Of a stretch of DNA of 64,000 nt, positions 44,591 to 53,904 are shown piece after piece; position 1 is the stretch's first letter, and every line of letters starts with the position of its first letter. Source of the DNA: Methylocystis echinoides. GTDB lineage: Bacteria; Pseudomonadota; Alphaproteobacteria; Rhizobiales; Beijerinckiaceae. The stretch lies in the NCBI RefSeq assembly GCF_027923385.1, contig NZ_BSEC01000001.1, positions 1 through 64,000 of the forward strand. Reading direction: 5' to 3'. The translations under genes were made by a program, and so were the position numbers. The notes beneath the pieces are model-generated. The model was given only the letters and a program-made list of their open reading frames with translations, searched no databases and was not told the origin of the DNA.

Positions 44591-46159
44591 CTACACCGCC
44601 TGCATGGCCTCCGGCCGCGCGCGACCGCGCTTCACCATCAGCTTGTTGAGCGCCGAAACATAGGCGCGCGCGGAGGCGACGAGCGTATCCGGATCGGCGC
44701 CGCGGCCGGTGACGGACTTGCCGTCTTCCGACAGACGCACCGAGACTTCCGCCTGCGCGTCCGTACCCTCGGTGACCGCGTGGACCTGATAGAGCTCCAG
44801 CACCGCTTCATGCGGCGCCAGCGCCTTGATGGCGTTGAAGATGGCGTCGACGGGGCCGTTGCCGGTCGCCTGATGGGTGACCTTGTCGCCCTCGATGTCG
44901 AGCGTCAGCGCCGCCGACTGCGGCCCATGCGTGCCCGCCATCACCATCAGCGCCAGCACCTTGATGTGGTCGTTGGCGGTGACGATCTCGTCGTCCACGA
45001 GCGCAACCAGATCCTCGTCGTAGACGAACTTCTTGCGGTCGGCCAATTCCTTGAAGCGATTGAAGGCGTCGTTGAGCTGGTTCTCGCCCAGATCGTAGCC
45101 CAGCTCCTTCAGCTTCTCGCGGAAGGCGTGGCGGCCCGAATGCTTGCCCATCACGAGCGAGGTCTTCGACACGCCGACGCTTTCCGGCGTCATGATCTCG
45201 TACGTGTGCGCATTCTTCAGCATGCCGTCCTGATGGATGCCGCTCTCATGCGCGAAGGCGTTTCGGCCGACGATCGCCTTGTTGTACTGCACCGGGAAGG
45301 ACGTCACCGCCGAGACGAGCTTCGACGCGCGCGTCAGCAGCTTCGCGTCGATGTTGGTGTGAAACGGCAGAATGTCGGGGCGCGTCTTCAGCGCCATCAC
45401 GACTTCCTCCATCGCGGCGTTGCCGGCGCGCTCTCCCAGACCGTTGATCGTGCATTCCACCTGACGCGCGCCGCCGCGCACGCCGGCCAGCGAATTGGCC
45501 ACCGCGAGCCCCAGATCGTCGTGGCAATGCACGGAGAAGATCGCCTTGTCGGCGTTGGGCACGCGCTCGCGCACCGTTCGGAAGAGCTGCTCATATTCCT
45601 GCGGCGTCGTGTAACCAACGGTGTCCGGAATATTGATCGTCGTCGCGCCGGCGCGGATCGCGGTCTCGACGCAGCGGCACAGGAAATCCATTTCCGTGCG
45701 CGTGCCGTCCTCGGCCGACCATTCGACATCCGCCACATGATTGCGGGCCCGCGTCACGGAGGAGGCGACCAGCTCCAGCACGCGCTCCGGCTCCATCTGG
45801 AGCTTGTATTTCATGTGAACGGGCGAGGTGGAGATGAAGGTGTGAATGCGCGGACGCGCCGCCTCGCGCAGCGCCTCGGCGCAGCGGTCGATATCCTTCT
45901 CGGAGGCGCGGGCGAGGCCGGCGACGGAGGCGTTCTTCACGCGACGCGCGACTTCCGACACGCTTTCGAAATCGCCGGGGCTGGCGATCGGAAAGCCCGC
46001 CTCGATAATGTCAACGCCCAAGTGATCCAGGAGATCGGCGACCTCCAGCTTTTCCTCTAGCGTCATGGAGGCGCCGGGCGATTGTTCGCCGTCGCGCAAA
46101 GTCGTGTCGAAGATAACGACGCGCTCGCTGTTCTTGGAGCCGTTCGCGGGATGGGTCAT
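44591..46159 (-). CDS. leuA: 2-isopropylmalate synthase
   Basis: 522 residues. TIM-barrel start VVIFDTTLRDGEQSPGASM, then TSPVHMKYKLQ, the metal-binding HCHDDLGLAVANSLAG, and NAFAHESGIHQDG; the regulatory LeuA dimer domain occupies about 375-510 and should bind leucine. It condenses acetyl-CoA with 2-ketoisovalerate, the first committed step to leucine. It is preceded by a leucine-rich leader peptide gene, so expression is probably attenuated by charged tRNA-Leu. Confidence 0.97.
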   Translation of the reverse strand: MTHPANGSKNSERVVIFDTTLRDGEQSPGASMTLEEKLEVADLLDHLGVDIIEAGFPIASPGDFESVSEVARRVKNASVAGLARASEKDIDRCAEALREAARPRIHTFISTSPVHMKYKLQMEPERVLELVASSVTRARNHVADVEWSAEDGTRTEMDFLCRCVETAIRAGATTINIPDTVGYTTPQEYEQLFRTVRERVPNADKAIFSVHCHDDLGLAVANSLAGVRGGARQVECTINGLGERAGNAAMEEVVMALKTRPDILPFHTNIDAKLLTRASKLVSAVTSFPVQYNKAIVGRNAFAHESGIHQDGMLKNAHTYEIMTPESVGVSKTSLVMGKHSGRHAFREKLKELGYDLGENQLNDAFNRFKELADRKKFVYDEDLVALVDDEIVTANDHIKVLALMVMAGTHGPQSAALTLDIEGDKVTHQATGNGPVDAIFNAIKALAPHEAVLELYQVHAVTEGTDAQAEVSVRLSEDGKSVTGRGADPDTLVASARAYVSALNKLMVKRGRARPEAMQAV

Positions 46160-46219
46160 GTCGGAAACTTCCTGAAAGCTGCTTCGCCCTGTTCGGGCCT
46201 GATCGTGGTTGCGTCACAT

Positions 46220-46260
46220 CCCCTGACGGCCTGGGCTCGAGCCCGGCGGGCGGTCAGGGG
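46220..46260 (-). promoter_or_regulatory. Probable leuA attenuator hairpin
   Basis: Outer arms CCCCTGAC (46220-46227) and GTCAGGGG (46253-46260) pair around an inner self-complementary GGGCTCGAGCCC (46233-46244). The outer arm includes the leader peptide's last codons and stop, so a ribosome at the Leu/Arg codons would change folding. No U-run follows, so a Rho-dependent or translation-based switch is possible. Confidence 0.5.
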
Positions 46261-46355
46261 CGACGAAGAAGCAGCAGGCCGGCGGGCAGGCGCAGATCGA
46301 GCGTCGCGCCACGCAGGGCGTGCGCCTCAACGGCTCTGTATGCAGCGACAGCCAC
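46254..46355 (-). CDS. leuL: Leucine leader peptide for leuA attenuation
   Basis: 33 residues from a GTG at 46355, with GAGGA nine bases upstream. The end reads PAGLLLLRRP: four consecutive Leu codons, two Arg, Pro, then stop, about 95 bases before the leuA ATG. Runs of the regulated amino acid just before the stop are the mark of an attenuation leader peptide; similar Leu-rich leaders precede leuA in Alphaproteobacteria. It is a different frame from the longer open frame on this strand, which has no such pattern. Confidence 0.72.
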   Translation of the reverse strand: MAVAAYRAVEAHALRGATLDLRLPAGLLLLRRP

Positions 46356-46572
46356 GGTTCAATGTCCTCGCAAAAACGGCGCAGCGGCCGGATCGCCCAA
46401 GGATAGGCAAAGCCGCCCCCGCAGGCAAGCGGCGCGCCCGCCGCTTTTTTCAGCGCCACGAAAGCCTCTGACGACATTAACAAAATGTAAGCCTCACCGC
46501 ATTTGTTTTTTATCGTTTTTGGCCAGTCGAGGCTCTTGCCCAAACGGCGGGATGGGCCCTAACATCCTTCTC

Positions 46573-47094
46573 ATGGTCAAAACCGCCTTCTCCATTCGCC
46601 ACGCCCGCCCCGGCGACGCCGAGGAAATCGCGCGCGTTCACGACGAGTCCTGGCGCGACGCCTATCGCGGCGTCATTCCGGGCGTGGAGCTGGAGCGCAT
46701 GATCGCGCGGCGTGGCCCGGCATGGTGGCTGTCCGCGATCGAGCGCGGCACGGGCCTGCTGGTGCTCGATTTCGACAACAAGATCGGCGGCTATTCGACC
46801 TATGGGCGCAACCGCGTGCCCTCCATGCCCTATTCGGGCGAAATCTTCGAACTCTATCTGTCGCCGCAATATCAGGGGCTCGGGCTTGGTCGGCGTCTCT
46901 TCGCCGTGGCGCGGCGCGAGCTCGCGGAGCACGGCTATCTGTCGACCATCGTCTGGGCGTTGGCCGACAATGAGAAGGCGCTCGCCTTTTATCGCAGCCT
47001 CGGCGGCCAGACCGTGCGGCGCGCGGAAGAGCGTTTCGGCAACGACATGCTGACCCGCGTCGCCTTCGGCTTCGTCTCGGCGCCGGTGCGCTGA
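46573..47094 (+). CDS. GNAT-family N-acetyltransferase
   Basis: 173 residues from the ATG at 46573. The acetyl-CoA loop is LSPQYQGLGLGRRLFAVARREL (motif A, Q-x-x-G-x-G), followed by WALADNEKALAFYRSLGG (motif B). N-terminal IRHARPGDAEEIARVHDESWRDAYRG is typical of RimI/YjhQ-like GNATs. The acceptor is unknown. It stands alone downstream of the leuA leader region on the opposite strand. Confidence 0.85.
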   Translation: MVKTAFSIRHARPGDAEEIARVHDESWRDAYRGVIPGVELERMIARRGPAWWLSAIERGTGLLVLDFDNKIGGYSTYGRNRVPSMPYSGEIFELYLSPQYQGLGLGRRLFAVARRELAEHGYLSTIVWALADNEKALAFYRSLGGQTVRRAEERFGNDMLTRVAFGFVSAPVR

Positions 47095-47145
47095 GGCGCC
47101 CGACGCCCTGTTTCCGAAAGACCGTGGAAGCGCGCAGCAGGCTTT

Positions 47146-47254
47146 CTCATCCTGAGGAGCGCGCGCGGCGCGCGTCTCGAAGGACGCGGAAAGCCGTTTC
47201 GTCGCCCGCCTGGCCGATCCTTCGAGACCGCCCTTCGGGCCTCCTCAGGATGAG
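47146..47254. repeat. Large compound intergenic palindrome
   Basis: Outer arms CTCATCCTGAGGAG (47146-47159 and its inverse at 47241-47254) enclose inner arms GTCTCGAAGGA (47174-47184; inverse 47218-47228), each perfect. It lies between two convergent genes and could fold into a long cruciform or RNA hairpin. The CTCATCCTGAGGAG/CTTCGAGAC words are familiar from dispersed repeats in Rhizobiales genomes. Confidence 0.85.
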
Positions 47255-47299
47255 GATGGGAGCGCTCCAGGCCTCCGCCATCAAAAACACGAAGACTGC

Positions 47300-48502
47300 C
47301 TAACGGCGAAGCTGCGCCAGCACCGCCTTTGTGGCGAACCCATCCGCCGGCTGTATGCCTTCGGCCAACTGGAACGCATGGATCGCGTTGCGGCTGGTGC
47401 GGCCGAGCTTGCCGTCGATGGTTCCCTGATAATAGCCCTTCTGCGTCAGCAATTGCTGCATCGCCTTGACGTCGGCCGTCGACAGCGGCGCGACGCGGGG
47501 CCAGGGCGCGAGCGGGATGTCGCGGCCGGCGATGCGCTCGGCCAGCACGGCGACCGACATGGCGTAGGCGTCGGAGGTGTTGTACTGCCGGATGACCTCG
47601 AAATTGTCGGTGATCAGGAACGCCGGGCCGCTGGCGCCGGCCGGCAGATAGAGGCTCGCGGCGCCGCTCGCCGGCAGCGCCCCGCCATCCGCCCGGGCGA
47701 CGCCGAGCGCGCGCCAGCGCGCGAGATCGAGATCGAAGGCGGCGTAATCGAAGCCATCGGGGAGGCGGATCTCCAAGACGGCGGGAAGGCCCGCGACCCA
47801 GCCGGACTTGGCGAGAAAATTGGCGATGCTGGCGACGGCGTCGGCATGGGAGCGCCAGATGTCCGGCGCGCCCGCGCCGTCATCGCTCTCCGCGAACTTC
47901 AGATAGGCGGAGGGCATGAATTGCGGCTGGCCCATGGCGCCGGCCCAGGAGCCGCGCAACTGCCCGCGCGTCGCATAGCCCTTTTCCAGCATGACCAGCG
48001 CGTCGACGAATTCGCCGATAAAGGTCTCCGCGCGGTGGCCCTTCCAGGCGAGCGTCGCCAGCACCGCAAGCACATCGGCGCCGCCCGTCGCCACGCCGAA
48101 ATTGCTCTCGACGCCGAGAATGGCGACGATGATCTCGCCCGGCACGCCATGACGGGCCGTCGCGCGGCCGAGCGGGCCGGCGAGCGCGGCGGCCGTCGAC
48201 TGGCCGCGGGCGACGCGACTATTTGTCACTGTCGAGGCGAGATAGGCCGGAATCGAAATGGTGAACTCCGCCTGCGCCTTCGGTTTCGAGAGGACGCCCG
48301 GCTCGGGGGCGAGGCCGGAAACGGCGGCGTCGAACGTCGCGCGCGACACGCCGGCCACCTGCGCAGACGGCCAAAGTCCTTCGATAAATTCAGCAAAATC
48401 GGCGGCCTGGGCCGGCGCGGCGCCGACGACGAGCGTCGCCGCCAGACCGTAAAGCGCGCGGCGCCGGTTCGGGGCGAATAGGGTGGAAGCCTTTTGCGTC
48501 AT
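47300..48502 (-). CDS. MltB-type lytic murein transglycosylase
   Basis: 400 residues. The N-terminus has a twin-arginine-like signal (RRRALYGLAATLVVGAAPAQA). The SLT_2 catalytic domain includes ILGVESNFG with the catalytic Glu, GSWAGAMGQPQFMPS and the YLPAGASGPAFLITDNFEVIRQYN tail. The C-terminus (about 330-400) is a peptidoglycan-binding repeat (VKAMQQLLTQKGYYQGTIDG). It cleaves glycan strands with 1,6-anhydro product. Divergent from irr. Confidence 0.93.
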   Translation of the reverse strand: MTQKASTLFAPNRRRALYGLAATLVVGAAPAQAADFAEFIEGLWPSAQVAGVSRATFDAAVSGLAPEPGVLSKPKAQAEFTISIPAYLASTVTNSRVARGQSTAAALAGPLGRATARHGVPGEIIVAILGVESNFGVATGGADVLAVLATLAWKGHRAETFIGEFVDALVMLEKGYATRGQLRGSWAGAMGQPQFMPSAYLKFAESDDGAGAPDIWRSHADAVASIANFLAKSGWVAGLPAVLEIRLPDGFDYAAFDLDLARWRALGVARADGGALPASGAASLYLPAGASGPAFLITDNFEVIRQYNTSDAYAMSVAVLAERIAGRDIPLAPWPRVAPLSTADVKAMQQLLTQKGYYQGTIDGKLGRTSRNAIHAFQLAEGIQPADGFATKAVLAQLRR

Positions 48503-48629
48503 GGTGTTATCGGCGCCTGCTTGTTTGGAACTCTTTCATCCTGCGGCATTTGACAGGGCAGGCCCGCTGCCGTCTACTGGTAACGATAAAGTTTCAAAGG
48601 GGGCGAGAGAGCTCGCTGTCGGTCCTTCC

Positions 48630-49103
48630 ATGACGCATCAGCCAGTTGCCAGGAGCTTCGACAATTCCCGCCTTCTGCGCGAGCAGCCGGCCGGCGTGGC
48701 GGCGGACCCGAAGACGCGGCTGCGCAACGCCGGGCTACGGCCGACCGTGCAGCGCCTCGCGCTCAGCAAGCTGCTGTTCGGCAAGGGCGACCGTCACGTC
48801 AGCGCCGAGGCGCTGCACGCCGAGGCCCGCGAGGCCGGACTGACCATGTCGCTCTCGACCGTCTACAACACGCTCAACCAGTTCGCCGAGGCGGGTCTCC
48901 TGCGCGAGATCGCCGTTCAGGGGCCGCGCACCTACTTCCACACCCGCACCTCGCCCCACCACCATTTCATGGATGAATCCACCGGCCGCATGTTCGACGC
49001 CGCCGACGGCACGGTCGAATTCGCCCGGCTCCCGGCTCCGCCGGAGGGCATGGAGATCGTCGGCTGCGACGTGATCATTCGCATCCGCCCCAAGAAGGGG
49101 TGA
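48630..49103 (+). CDS. irr: Fur-family iron/heme regulator Irr
   Basis: 157 residues from the ATG at 48630. Winged helix near residues 30-90 (RNAGLRPTVQRLALSKLLF; LSTVYNTLNQFAEAGLLREI), then the three-His motif SPHHHFMD that binds heme or metal. Irr, found in Rhizobiales and Rhodobacterales, represses or activates iron-responsive genes and is degraded when heme is plentiful. The final Cys (VGCDVIIRIR) follows the family pattern. Alone; toxin-antitoxin genes follow. Confidence 0.9.
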   Translation: MTHQPVARSFDNSRLLREQPAGVAADPKTRLRNAGLRPTVQRLALSKLLFGKGDRHVSAEALHAEAREAGLTMSLSTVYNTLNQFAEAGLLREIAVQGPRTYFHTRTSPHHHFMDESTGRMFDAADGTVEFARLPAPPEGMEIVGCDVIIRIRPKKG

Positions 49104-49134
49104 GCGGAGCGGCTCGAAGACTGGAATTTCCGCG

Positions 49135-49157
49135 TGCGTATGCTATCGTCATACGCA
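49135..49157. promoter_or_regulatory. Operator palindrome of the toxin-antitoxin pair
   Basis: Perfect inverted repeat TGCGTATG (49135-49142) and CATACGCA (49150-49157) with a 7-base centre, ending one base before the antitoxin ATG. Autoregulation through such sites is typical of DUF1778 (TacA-type) antitoxins. Confidence 0.75.
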
Positions 49158-49158
49158 G

Positions 49159-49437
49159 ATGGAGCGCCAGCAAGTGACCACATCCGTATTGAGCGTTCGG
49201 GTATCGCCCGAGGAGCGCCTGCTTCTGGAGGAGGCGGCGTCGCAGTCACGCAGCACTCTGAGCGATTTCATCCGCCGCAAGGCGCTGGAGGCGGCGGAAG
49301 CCGAGATTTTCAGCCGCAACGTGATCACCATTCCCGCCAAGGACTGGGAGGCGTTCGAATCCTGGTTGGCCCGACCCGCCAAAGCAACGCCCGCGTTGGC
49401 GGAACTCGCGCAGCGCACCCCGTCCTGGGAGAAATAG
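49159..49437 (+). CDS. DUF1778 antitoxin (TacA-like)
   Basis: 92 residues. An N-terminal ribbon-helix-helix segment (VLSVRVSPEERLLLEEAASQSRSTLSDFIRRKALEAAE) binds DNA; the C-terminal part (NVITIPAKDWEAFESWLARPAK) is the toxin-wrapping tail of the DUF1778 family. It neutralises and represses with the GNAT toxin encoded three bases downstream. A palindrome abuts its start codon. Confidence 0.9.
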   Translation: MERQQVTTSVLSVRVSPEERLLLEEAASQSRSTLSDFIRRKALEAAEAEIFSRNVITIPAKDWEAFESWLARPAKATPALAELAQRTPSWEK

Positions 49438-49440
49438 TCA

Positions 49441-49947
49441 TTGGGGGCTGTTGCGCCGCCCCGTCCGCTTGCCCAGAGTGATGCGCGCGACCAATTCGAC
49501 TGCGGACGAGAAAGCCTGAATAACTGGTTCCGACGGCACGCGTGGGCCAACCACGTTAATGACCTGTCGCGCGTGAGCGTGCTTTCGGACGCTGAAACAG
49601 GTCGCGTCATCGGTTACGTCGCGCTCAGCGCCGCGCAGATTGAGCGCAGCTGGCTGCCAAAGACACAGCAACGCAATCGCCCAGACGCAGTACCAGTCTT
49701 GCTTCTGGGACAGCTCGCCGTGGACAATGCCTATCAGGGGCGCGGTTATGCAGTCGACTTGCTGCTCTACGCTCTCAAGGCGGCGCTTCGCGTGGCGGAA
49801 ACCGCCGGGTGCATGGGCGTCGTCACGCACCCGCTCGACGATGGCGTAAGAAGTTTCTACGCGAGATGTGGTTTTGAGGAACTGCCGTTCGACCCGCGGC
49901 GCGCCATGATCGTGCGCATGGCGGACCTTCGACTCCTGCGACTGTAA
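49441..49947 (+). CDS. GNAT-type toxin (TacT-like)
   Basis: 168 residues from a TTG codon three bases after the antitoxin stop. FDCGRESLNNWFRRHAWANH is the toxin-type N-terminus; the acetyl-CoA loop is LGQLAVDNAYQGRGYAVDLL and the C-terminal FYARCGFEELPFD is typical. Family members acetylate the amino group of charged tRNAs and stop translation. The tRNA target is unknown here. Intact and so probably active. Confidence 0.9.
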   Translation: MGAVAPPRPLAQSDARDQFDCGRESLNNWFRRHAWANHVNDLSRVSVLSDAETGRVIGYVALSAAQIERSWLPKTQQRNRPDAVPVLLLGQLAVDNAYQGRGYAVDLLLYALKAALRVAETAGCMGVVTHPLDDGVRSFYARCGFEELPFDPRRAMIVRMADLRLLRL

Positions 49948-49963
49948 CAGCCCGACAAATCTC

Positions 49964-50974
49964 CTAAACCTGCAGTGGCCCGTGCCCGGCGCGATAGGCG
50001 CGGTACCAGTCGACGAGGGCGCGCACCCCCTCCTCCACCGAGGTCTGAGGCCGATATCCCGTCAGCTTTTCCAGCAGCTCGGCGGAGGCGAAGGTGCGCG
50101 GCACGTCGCCTTTCTGCATGTCGAGATAATTGCGCTGCGCCTTCTTGCCGAGCGCATCCTCCAGCGTGTCGATGAAGTCGAGCAGGGGAACCGGCGCGCC
50201 GCGGCCGATGTTCACGATGCGCCAGGGCGCCACCGGCGACACCGACGGGTCGCCGGCGTCGCGCTGCGGAACGCAGTCTATCAGCCGCAGGACCGCCTCG
50301 ACCAGATCGTCCACATAGGTGAAGTCGCGCGACATCCTGCCGTGATTGTAGATGTCGATCGGCCGCCCGCTCTCGATCGCCTCGAGGAATTTCAGCGGCG
50401 CCATGTCGGGTCGGCCCCATGGGCCATAGACCGTGAAGAAACGAAACAGCGTCGTCGGGATCGACCACAGATGCGCATAGGAATGCGCCATCGCCTCGCC
50501 CGCCTTCTTGCTCGCCGCATAGAGCGTGAGCGGATGATCGGCGCGGTCGTCCTCGTGAAAGGGCACGGTCGGGCTGGCGCCATAGACGGAACTCGTCGAG
50601 GCGATGAGAAGATGGCGCGGCTGCGCCACCCGCGCGGCTTCGAGAATGTTGAAGGTTCCGACGAGATTGGACTCGACATAGGCGCGCGGGTTTTCGAGGC
50701 TGTAGCGCACGCCGGCCTGCGCCGCGAGATGCACCATCACATCGGGGGCCGCGCGCGCGACGGCCTCCGTCAGCGCCGGCATGTCCTCCAGCATGGCGAC
50801 GCTGTCGCGGTAATTCTCATGCGCGAGCAGAATGGCGCGGCGCGCTTCCTTCAGCCGGGGATCGTAATAGCGCGTCATCCCGTCGAAGCCATCGACATGA
50901 TGACCCTCCGCCAGCAACCGCCGCGCGAGGTGGAAGCCGATGAAGCCGGCCGTGCCGGTGATGAAAACGCGCAA
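49964..50974 (-). CDS. UDP-glucuronate 4-epimerase-type nucleotide-sugar epimerase
   Basis: 336 residues. Rossmann motif GTAGFIG at residues 7-13; active-site YAASKKAGE gives the Tyr and Lys pair with the Ser in [22 protein letters not shown] and [12 protein letters not shown] match UDP-glucuronate epimerases. It interconverts UDP-glucuronate and UDP-galacturonate for LPS or capsule. No other polysaccharide gene is adjacent. Confidence 0.9.
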   Translation of the reverse strand: MRVFITGTAGFIGFHLARRLLAEGHHVDGFDGMTRYYDPRLKEARRAILLAHENYRDSVAMLEDMPALTEAVARAAPDVMVHLAAQAGVRYSLENPRAYVESNLVGTFNILEAARVAQPRHLLIASTSSVYGASPTVPFHEDDRADHPLTLYAASKKAGEAMAHSYAHLWSIPTTLFRFFTVYGPWGRPDMAPLKFLEAIESGRPIDIYNHGRMSRDFTYVDDLVEAVLRLIDCVPQRDAGDPSVSPVAPWRIVNIGRGAPVPLLDFIDTLEDALGKKAQRNYLDMQKGDVPRTFASAELLEKLTGYRPQTSVEEGVRALVDWYRAYRAGHGPLQV

Positions 50975-51236
50975 TGGCCTCGCCTTGGTCTGATGGGCAG
51001 CGGGAGCGTTTCGTCTTGGTCAATCGCCGGCCACCTGTCAACGCGGCGTCGCCTGGCGTCGGATTTGTTTCCAACAGACACAACCCTTGCGTGCACTGGC
51101 CGGAATGTCGCCACATTTTGACCGCGCCGCGGACAGCGGCCGGGCGAAACATCTCCTTGTTGATAAAGCCAAATTTACTTCGGGCCAAGCCGGCGATTCG
51201 CCCGGCGCGCGGGGGGTTTTCAGAGAGGGGATTTTC

Positions 51237-51425
51237 ATGATCCAGAAACCCTGCGTAAACGGCATCCTCGCCGCCGTCCTGTCCGCAAGCATCGTTCCGC
51301 TGCACGGCGCGCTGGCGAAGGAAAAATCGCACAGGCTGCTGAAAGCCATGGCGAAAGCCTCTCCCAGGCCCGCGGGCGGCAAGACATCGGCGGCGGCGGC
51401 GACACGCCCCGCGCCGGCTCAGTAA
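51237..51425 (+). CDS. Small exported basic protein
   Basis: 62 residues. A signal peptide (about 1-27, ending at HGALAKE) precedes a Lys/Ala/Pro-rich tail without Cys or motifs. AGAGGGG is seven bases ahead of the ATG, which supports translation. Its last seven bases overlap the truA stop on the other strand. Function unknown. Confidence 0.55.
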   Translation: MIQKPCVNGILAAVLSASIVPLHGALAKEKSHRLLKAMAKASPRPAGGKTSAAAATRPAPAQ

Positions 51426-52156
51426 TCGACGGCGACGAGATAGAGACCGTGCGGCGGCGCGACCTGTCCGCAGCGCGCACGGTCTTTGGCGGCGAGGGCG
51501 TCGGCGAGATCCTCGGCGCGCCATTTGCCCGTTCCCACATGCTCCAGCGAACCGGCCATGGATCGCACCTGATTGTGCAGGAAGGAGCGGGCGCAGGTGA
51601 CGATTTCGATGCGGTCGCCGTCGCGACACACATCCAGCCGCTCGAGCGTGCGGATCGGCGAATTGGCCTGGCATTCCGAGGCGCGAAAGGTCGTGAAGTC
51701 GTAGCGACCGACAAGCCGCTGGGCGGCCTCATGCATGGCCTCGGCGTCGAGCGGCCGCTTGACGTGCCAGGCGCGGCCGAGCGTCACGGTGAGCGGCGCG
51801 CGGCGATTGTCGATCAGGTAGCGATAGTGCCGGCGGATCGCGGAGAAACGCGCCTCGAAGGTCTCCTCGACCGCGCGCGCGTCGACGACGGCGATGGGGT
51901 CGGGCTTGAGATGGGCGTTGAGCGCGTCGCGCAGCCTGTCCACGCGCCACGCGCGGCGGAGGTCGACATGGGCGACCTGACCCAGCGCATGAACGCCGGC
52001 GTCGGTGCGCCCCGCCCCGTGAATGACGGCGCGTTCGCCATTGATGGCGAGGACCGCCTCCTCCAGCCGCTGTTGCACCGACATGCCGTTGGCCTGCCGC
52101 TGCCAGCCGACGAAAGGGCCGCCGTCATATTCGATGGTGAGGGCGTAGCGCGGCAT
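51419..52156 (-). CDS. truA: tRNA pseudouridine(38-40) synthase TruA
   Basis: 245 residues. The catalytic motif [17 protein letters not shown] places the active Asp near residue 52. [14 protein letters not shown] and WHVKRPLD match TruA. It modifies the anticodon stem of many tRNAs. Third gene of the def-fmt-truA run; 77 bases separate it from fmt. Confidence 0.96.
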   Translation of the reverse strand: MPRYALTIEYDGGPFVGWQRQANGMSVQQRLEEAVLAINGERAVIHGAGRTDAGVHALGQVAHVDLRRAWRVDRLRDALNAHLKPDPIAVVDARAVEETFEARFSAIRRHYRYLIDNRRAPLTVTLGRAWHVKRPLDAEAMHEAAQRLVGRYDFTTFRASECQANSPIRTLERLDVCRDGDRIEIVTCARSFLHNQVRSMAGSLEHVGTGKWRAEDLADALAAKDRARCGQVAPPHGLYLVAVDY

Positions 52157-52233
52157 TTACGGCGCGGTCTCGCCAAAGGCCACGCCCGTCCTTGCGAGGA
52201 ACGAATGCAAAGCAATGACGGCGTCGCAAGCAG

Positions 52234-53160
52234 TCATCCCAGCGCCGCGCCCTTCGCGAGCCGGCGCCCGCGCAAGAATTCGTCGATTCCCATCTCGCCC
52301 TTGCCGGCGCGCTGGACGCGCAGCAGGCGCAGCGCGCCCTCTCCGCAGGCAATGAGCCCGGCGTCGTCGAGAACCGTCCCCGGGGCGCCCTTGCCGGCGT
52401 CGACCGCCGTGCGCAGTACCTTCACCCGTTCGACACCATGGCCGAAATCGCCCTCGAAAAAGGCGCCCGGAAAGGGCGTCAGCCCGCGCACATGGTCGTG
52501 CAGCGCCTGCGCCGGCCGCCGCCAGTCGATGCGCGCCTCGGCCTTGTCGATCTTGGCCGCATAGCAGGCCCCCTCCTCCCGCTGCGGCGTGAAGGTCAGC
52601 GCGCCCTTCGCCAGCAGGTCGAGCGCCTCCGCCATCAGCGGCGCGCCCAGTTCGGCGAGCCGGTCGTGCAGTTCGCCCGCCGTCATGTCCGGGCCAATGG
52701 GGGTTTTGGCGGTGAGCGCCACCGGGCCGGTGTCGAGTCCGGCGTCCATCTTCATCACCTCGACGCCGCTCTCCCGGTCGCCCGCCATGATGGCGCGCTG
52801 GATGGGCGCCGCGCCGCGCCAGCGCGGCAGCAGCGAGCCATGCAGATTGAGGCAGCCATGTCTGGGCGCGTCGAGGATCGGCTGCGGCAGCAGCAGCCCA
52901 TAGGCCGCGACCACTGCGACATCGGCCCCAAGCGCGCGAAACGCCTCGACCTCCTCCGCGCCGCGCAGGCTCTTCGGCGTGCGCACCGGAAGGCCCCGGC
53001 TTTCGGCGAACTGGTGGACGCTGGATTTCTTGTCCGACATGCCGCGCCCGGCCGGACGCGGGGGCTGCGAATAAACGGCCGCGATCTCGTGACCGCGGCC
53101 GCAAAGCTCCTTCAGCAGCGCCGTCGCGAAGTCCGGCGTGCCCATGAAAATCACGCGCAA
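52234..53160 (-). CDS. fmt: Methionyl-tRNA formyltransferase
   Basis: 308 residues. [12 protein letters not shown] opening, [24 protein letters not shown] with the catalytic Asn and His, and the C-terminal OB-like domain are present. It formylates initiator Met-tRNA from 10-formyl-THF. The def gene precedes it by three bases, a classic pairing. Confidence 0.97.
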   Translation of the reverse strand: MRVIFMGTPDFATALLKELCGRGHEIAAVYSQPPRPAGRGMSDKKSSVHQFAESRGLPVRTPKSLRGAEEVEAFRALGADVAVVAAYGLLLPQPILDAPRHGCLNLHGSLLPRWRGAAPIQRAIMAGDRESGVEVMKMDAGLDTGPVALTAKTPIGPDMTAGELHDRLAELGAPLMAEALDLLAKGALTFTPQREEGACYAAKIDKAEARIDWRRPAQALHDHVRGLTPFPGAFFEGDFGHGVERVKVLRTAVDAGKGAPGTVLDDAGLIACGEGALRLLRVQRAGKGEMGIDEFLRGRRLAKGAALG

Positions 53161-53163
53161 GCG

Positions 53164-53733
53164 TCAGGCCTCGGCTTCTTCGGCCTCATGGGCGCGATTG
53201 TCGGCGCGGCGCTGGGCGACGATTCCGTCGAAGCGGGCGGCCTTGGCGAATTTCTTGACGACGCGTTCGCGTTTCAGCCGCGACAGATTGTCGATGAAGA
53301 GCCCGCCCTCGAGATGCTCCATCTCATGCTGGACGACGGTGGCGAGCAGGCCGACGGCGTCGAATTCCTGCGTCGCGCCCTCGCGGTCGAGATGGCGCAC
53401 CTTGACCATCGCCGGGCGTTTCACGTCGTCGAAATAATCCGGCACCGACAGGCAGCCCTCATTGTAGGAGGACAGTTCCTCGGAGGCCCAGACGATTTCC
53501 GGATTGATGAGGAACAGCGGGCTGCGCTCCTCCTCGCTCTTGCCGATGTCGACGACGACAATGCGCTTGGGCACGGCGACCTGAATCGCGGCGAGCCCGA
53601 TGCCGGGCGCCTCGTACATGGTCTCCAGCATGTCGTCGAGCAGCCGGCGAATTTCGGCGTCGACCCGCTCCACGGGGTCGGAGACCTTGCGCAGCCTCGG
53701 GTCGGGCAGGGTGATGATGGGCAGAATGGCCAT
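53164..53733 (-). CDS. def: Peptide deformylase
   Basis: 189 residues from the ATG at 53733, where MAILPIITLPDPRLRKVS begins; the frame continues 26 codons upstream without a conserved start. The three deformylase motifs GIGLAAIQV, EGCLSVP and QHEMEHLEG carry the metal ligands Cys, His and His. It removes the N-formyl group from nascent proteins. The Ala/Glu-rich tail (AHEAEEAEA) is not part of the core. Confidence 0.97.
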   Translation of the reverse strand: MAILPIITLPDPRLRKVSDPVERVDAEIRRLLDDMLETMYEAPGIGLAAIQVAVPKRIVVVDIGKSEEERSPLFLINPEIVWASEELSSYNEGCLSVPDYFDDVKRPAMVKVRHLDREGATQEFDAVGLLATVVQHEMEHLEGGLFIDNLSRLKRERVVKKFAKAARFDGIVAQRRADNRAHEAEEAEA

Positions 53734-53904
53734 GGCTTTTACTTTTGGGTTTCCGCGCGTTTCGCGAAACGATCTGGCCAAAGAAATAGGCGCGGGCGGC
53801 GCTTCCGTCAAATGGTCCGCGCCGCCGCCTTGCTCTCGGCGCCGCAGCGTCTAAGATCGCCGCCGGGGCGCGCGCGGCGCGCCCGCAAGAGGAGGAACGC
53901 CGCC

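Noticed and set aside
46214..46543. 109-codon frame upstream of leuA
   Set aside because: Cys/Arg-rich and motif-free; the leader peptide in another frame explains this region better.
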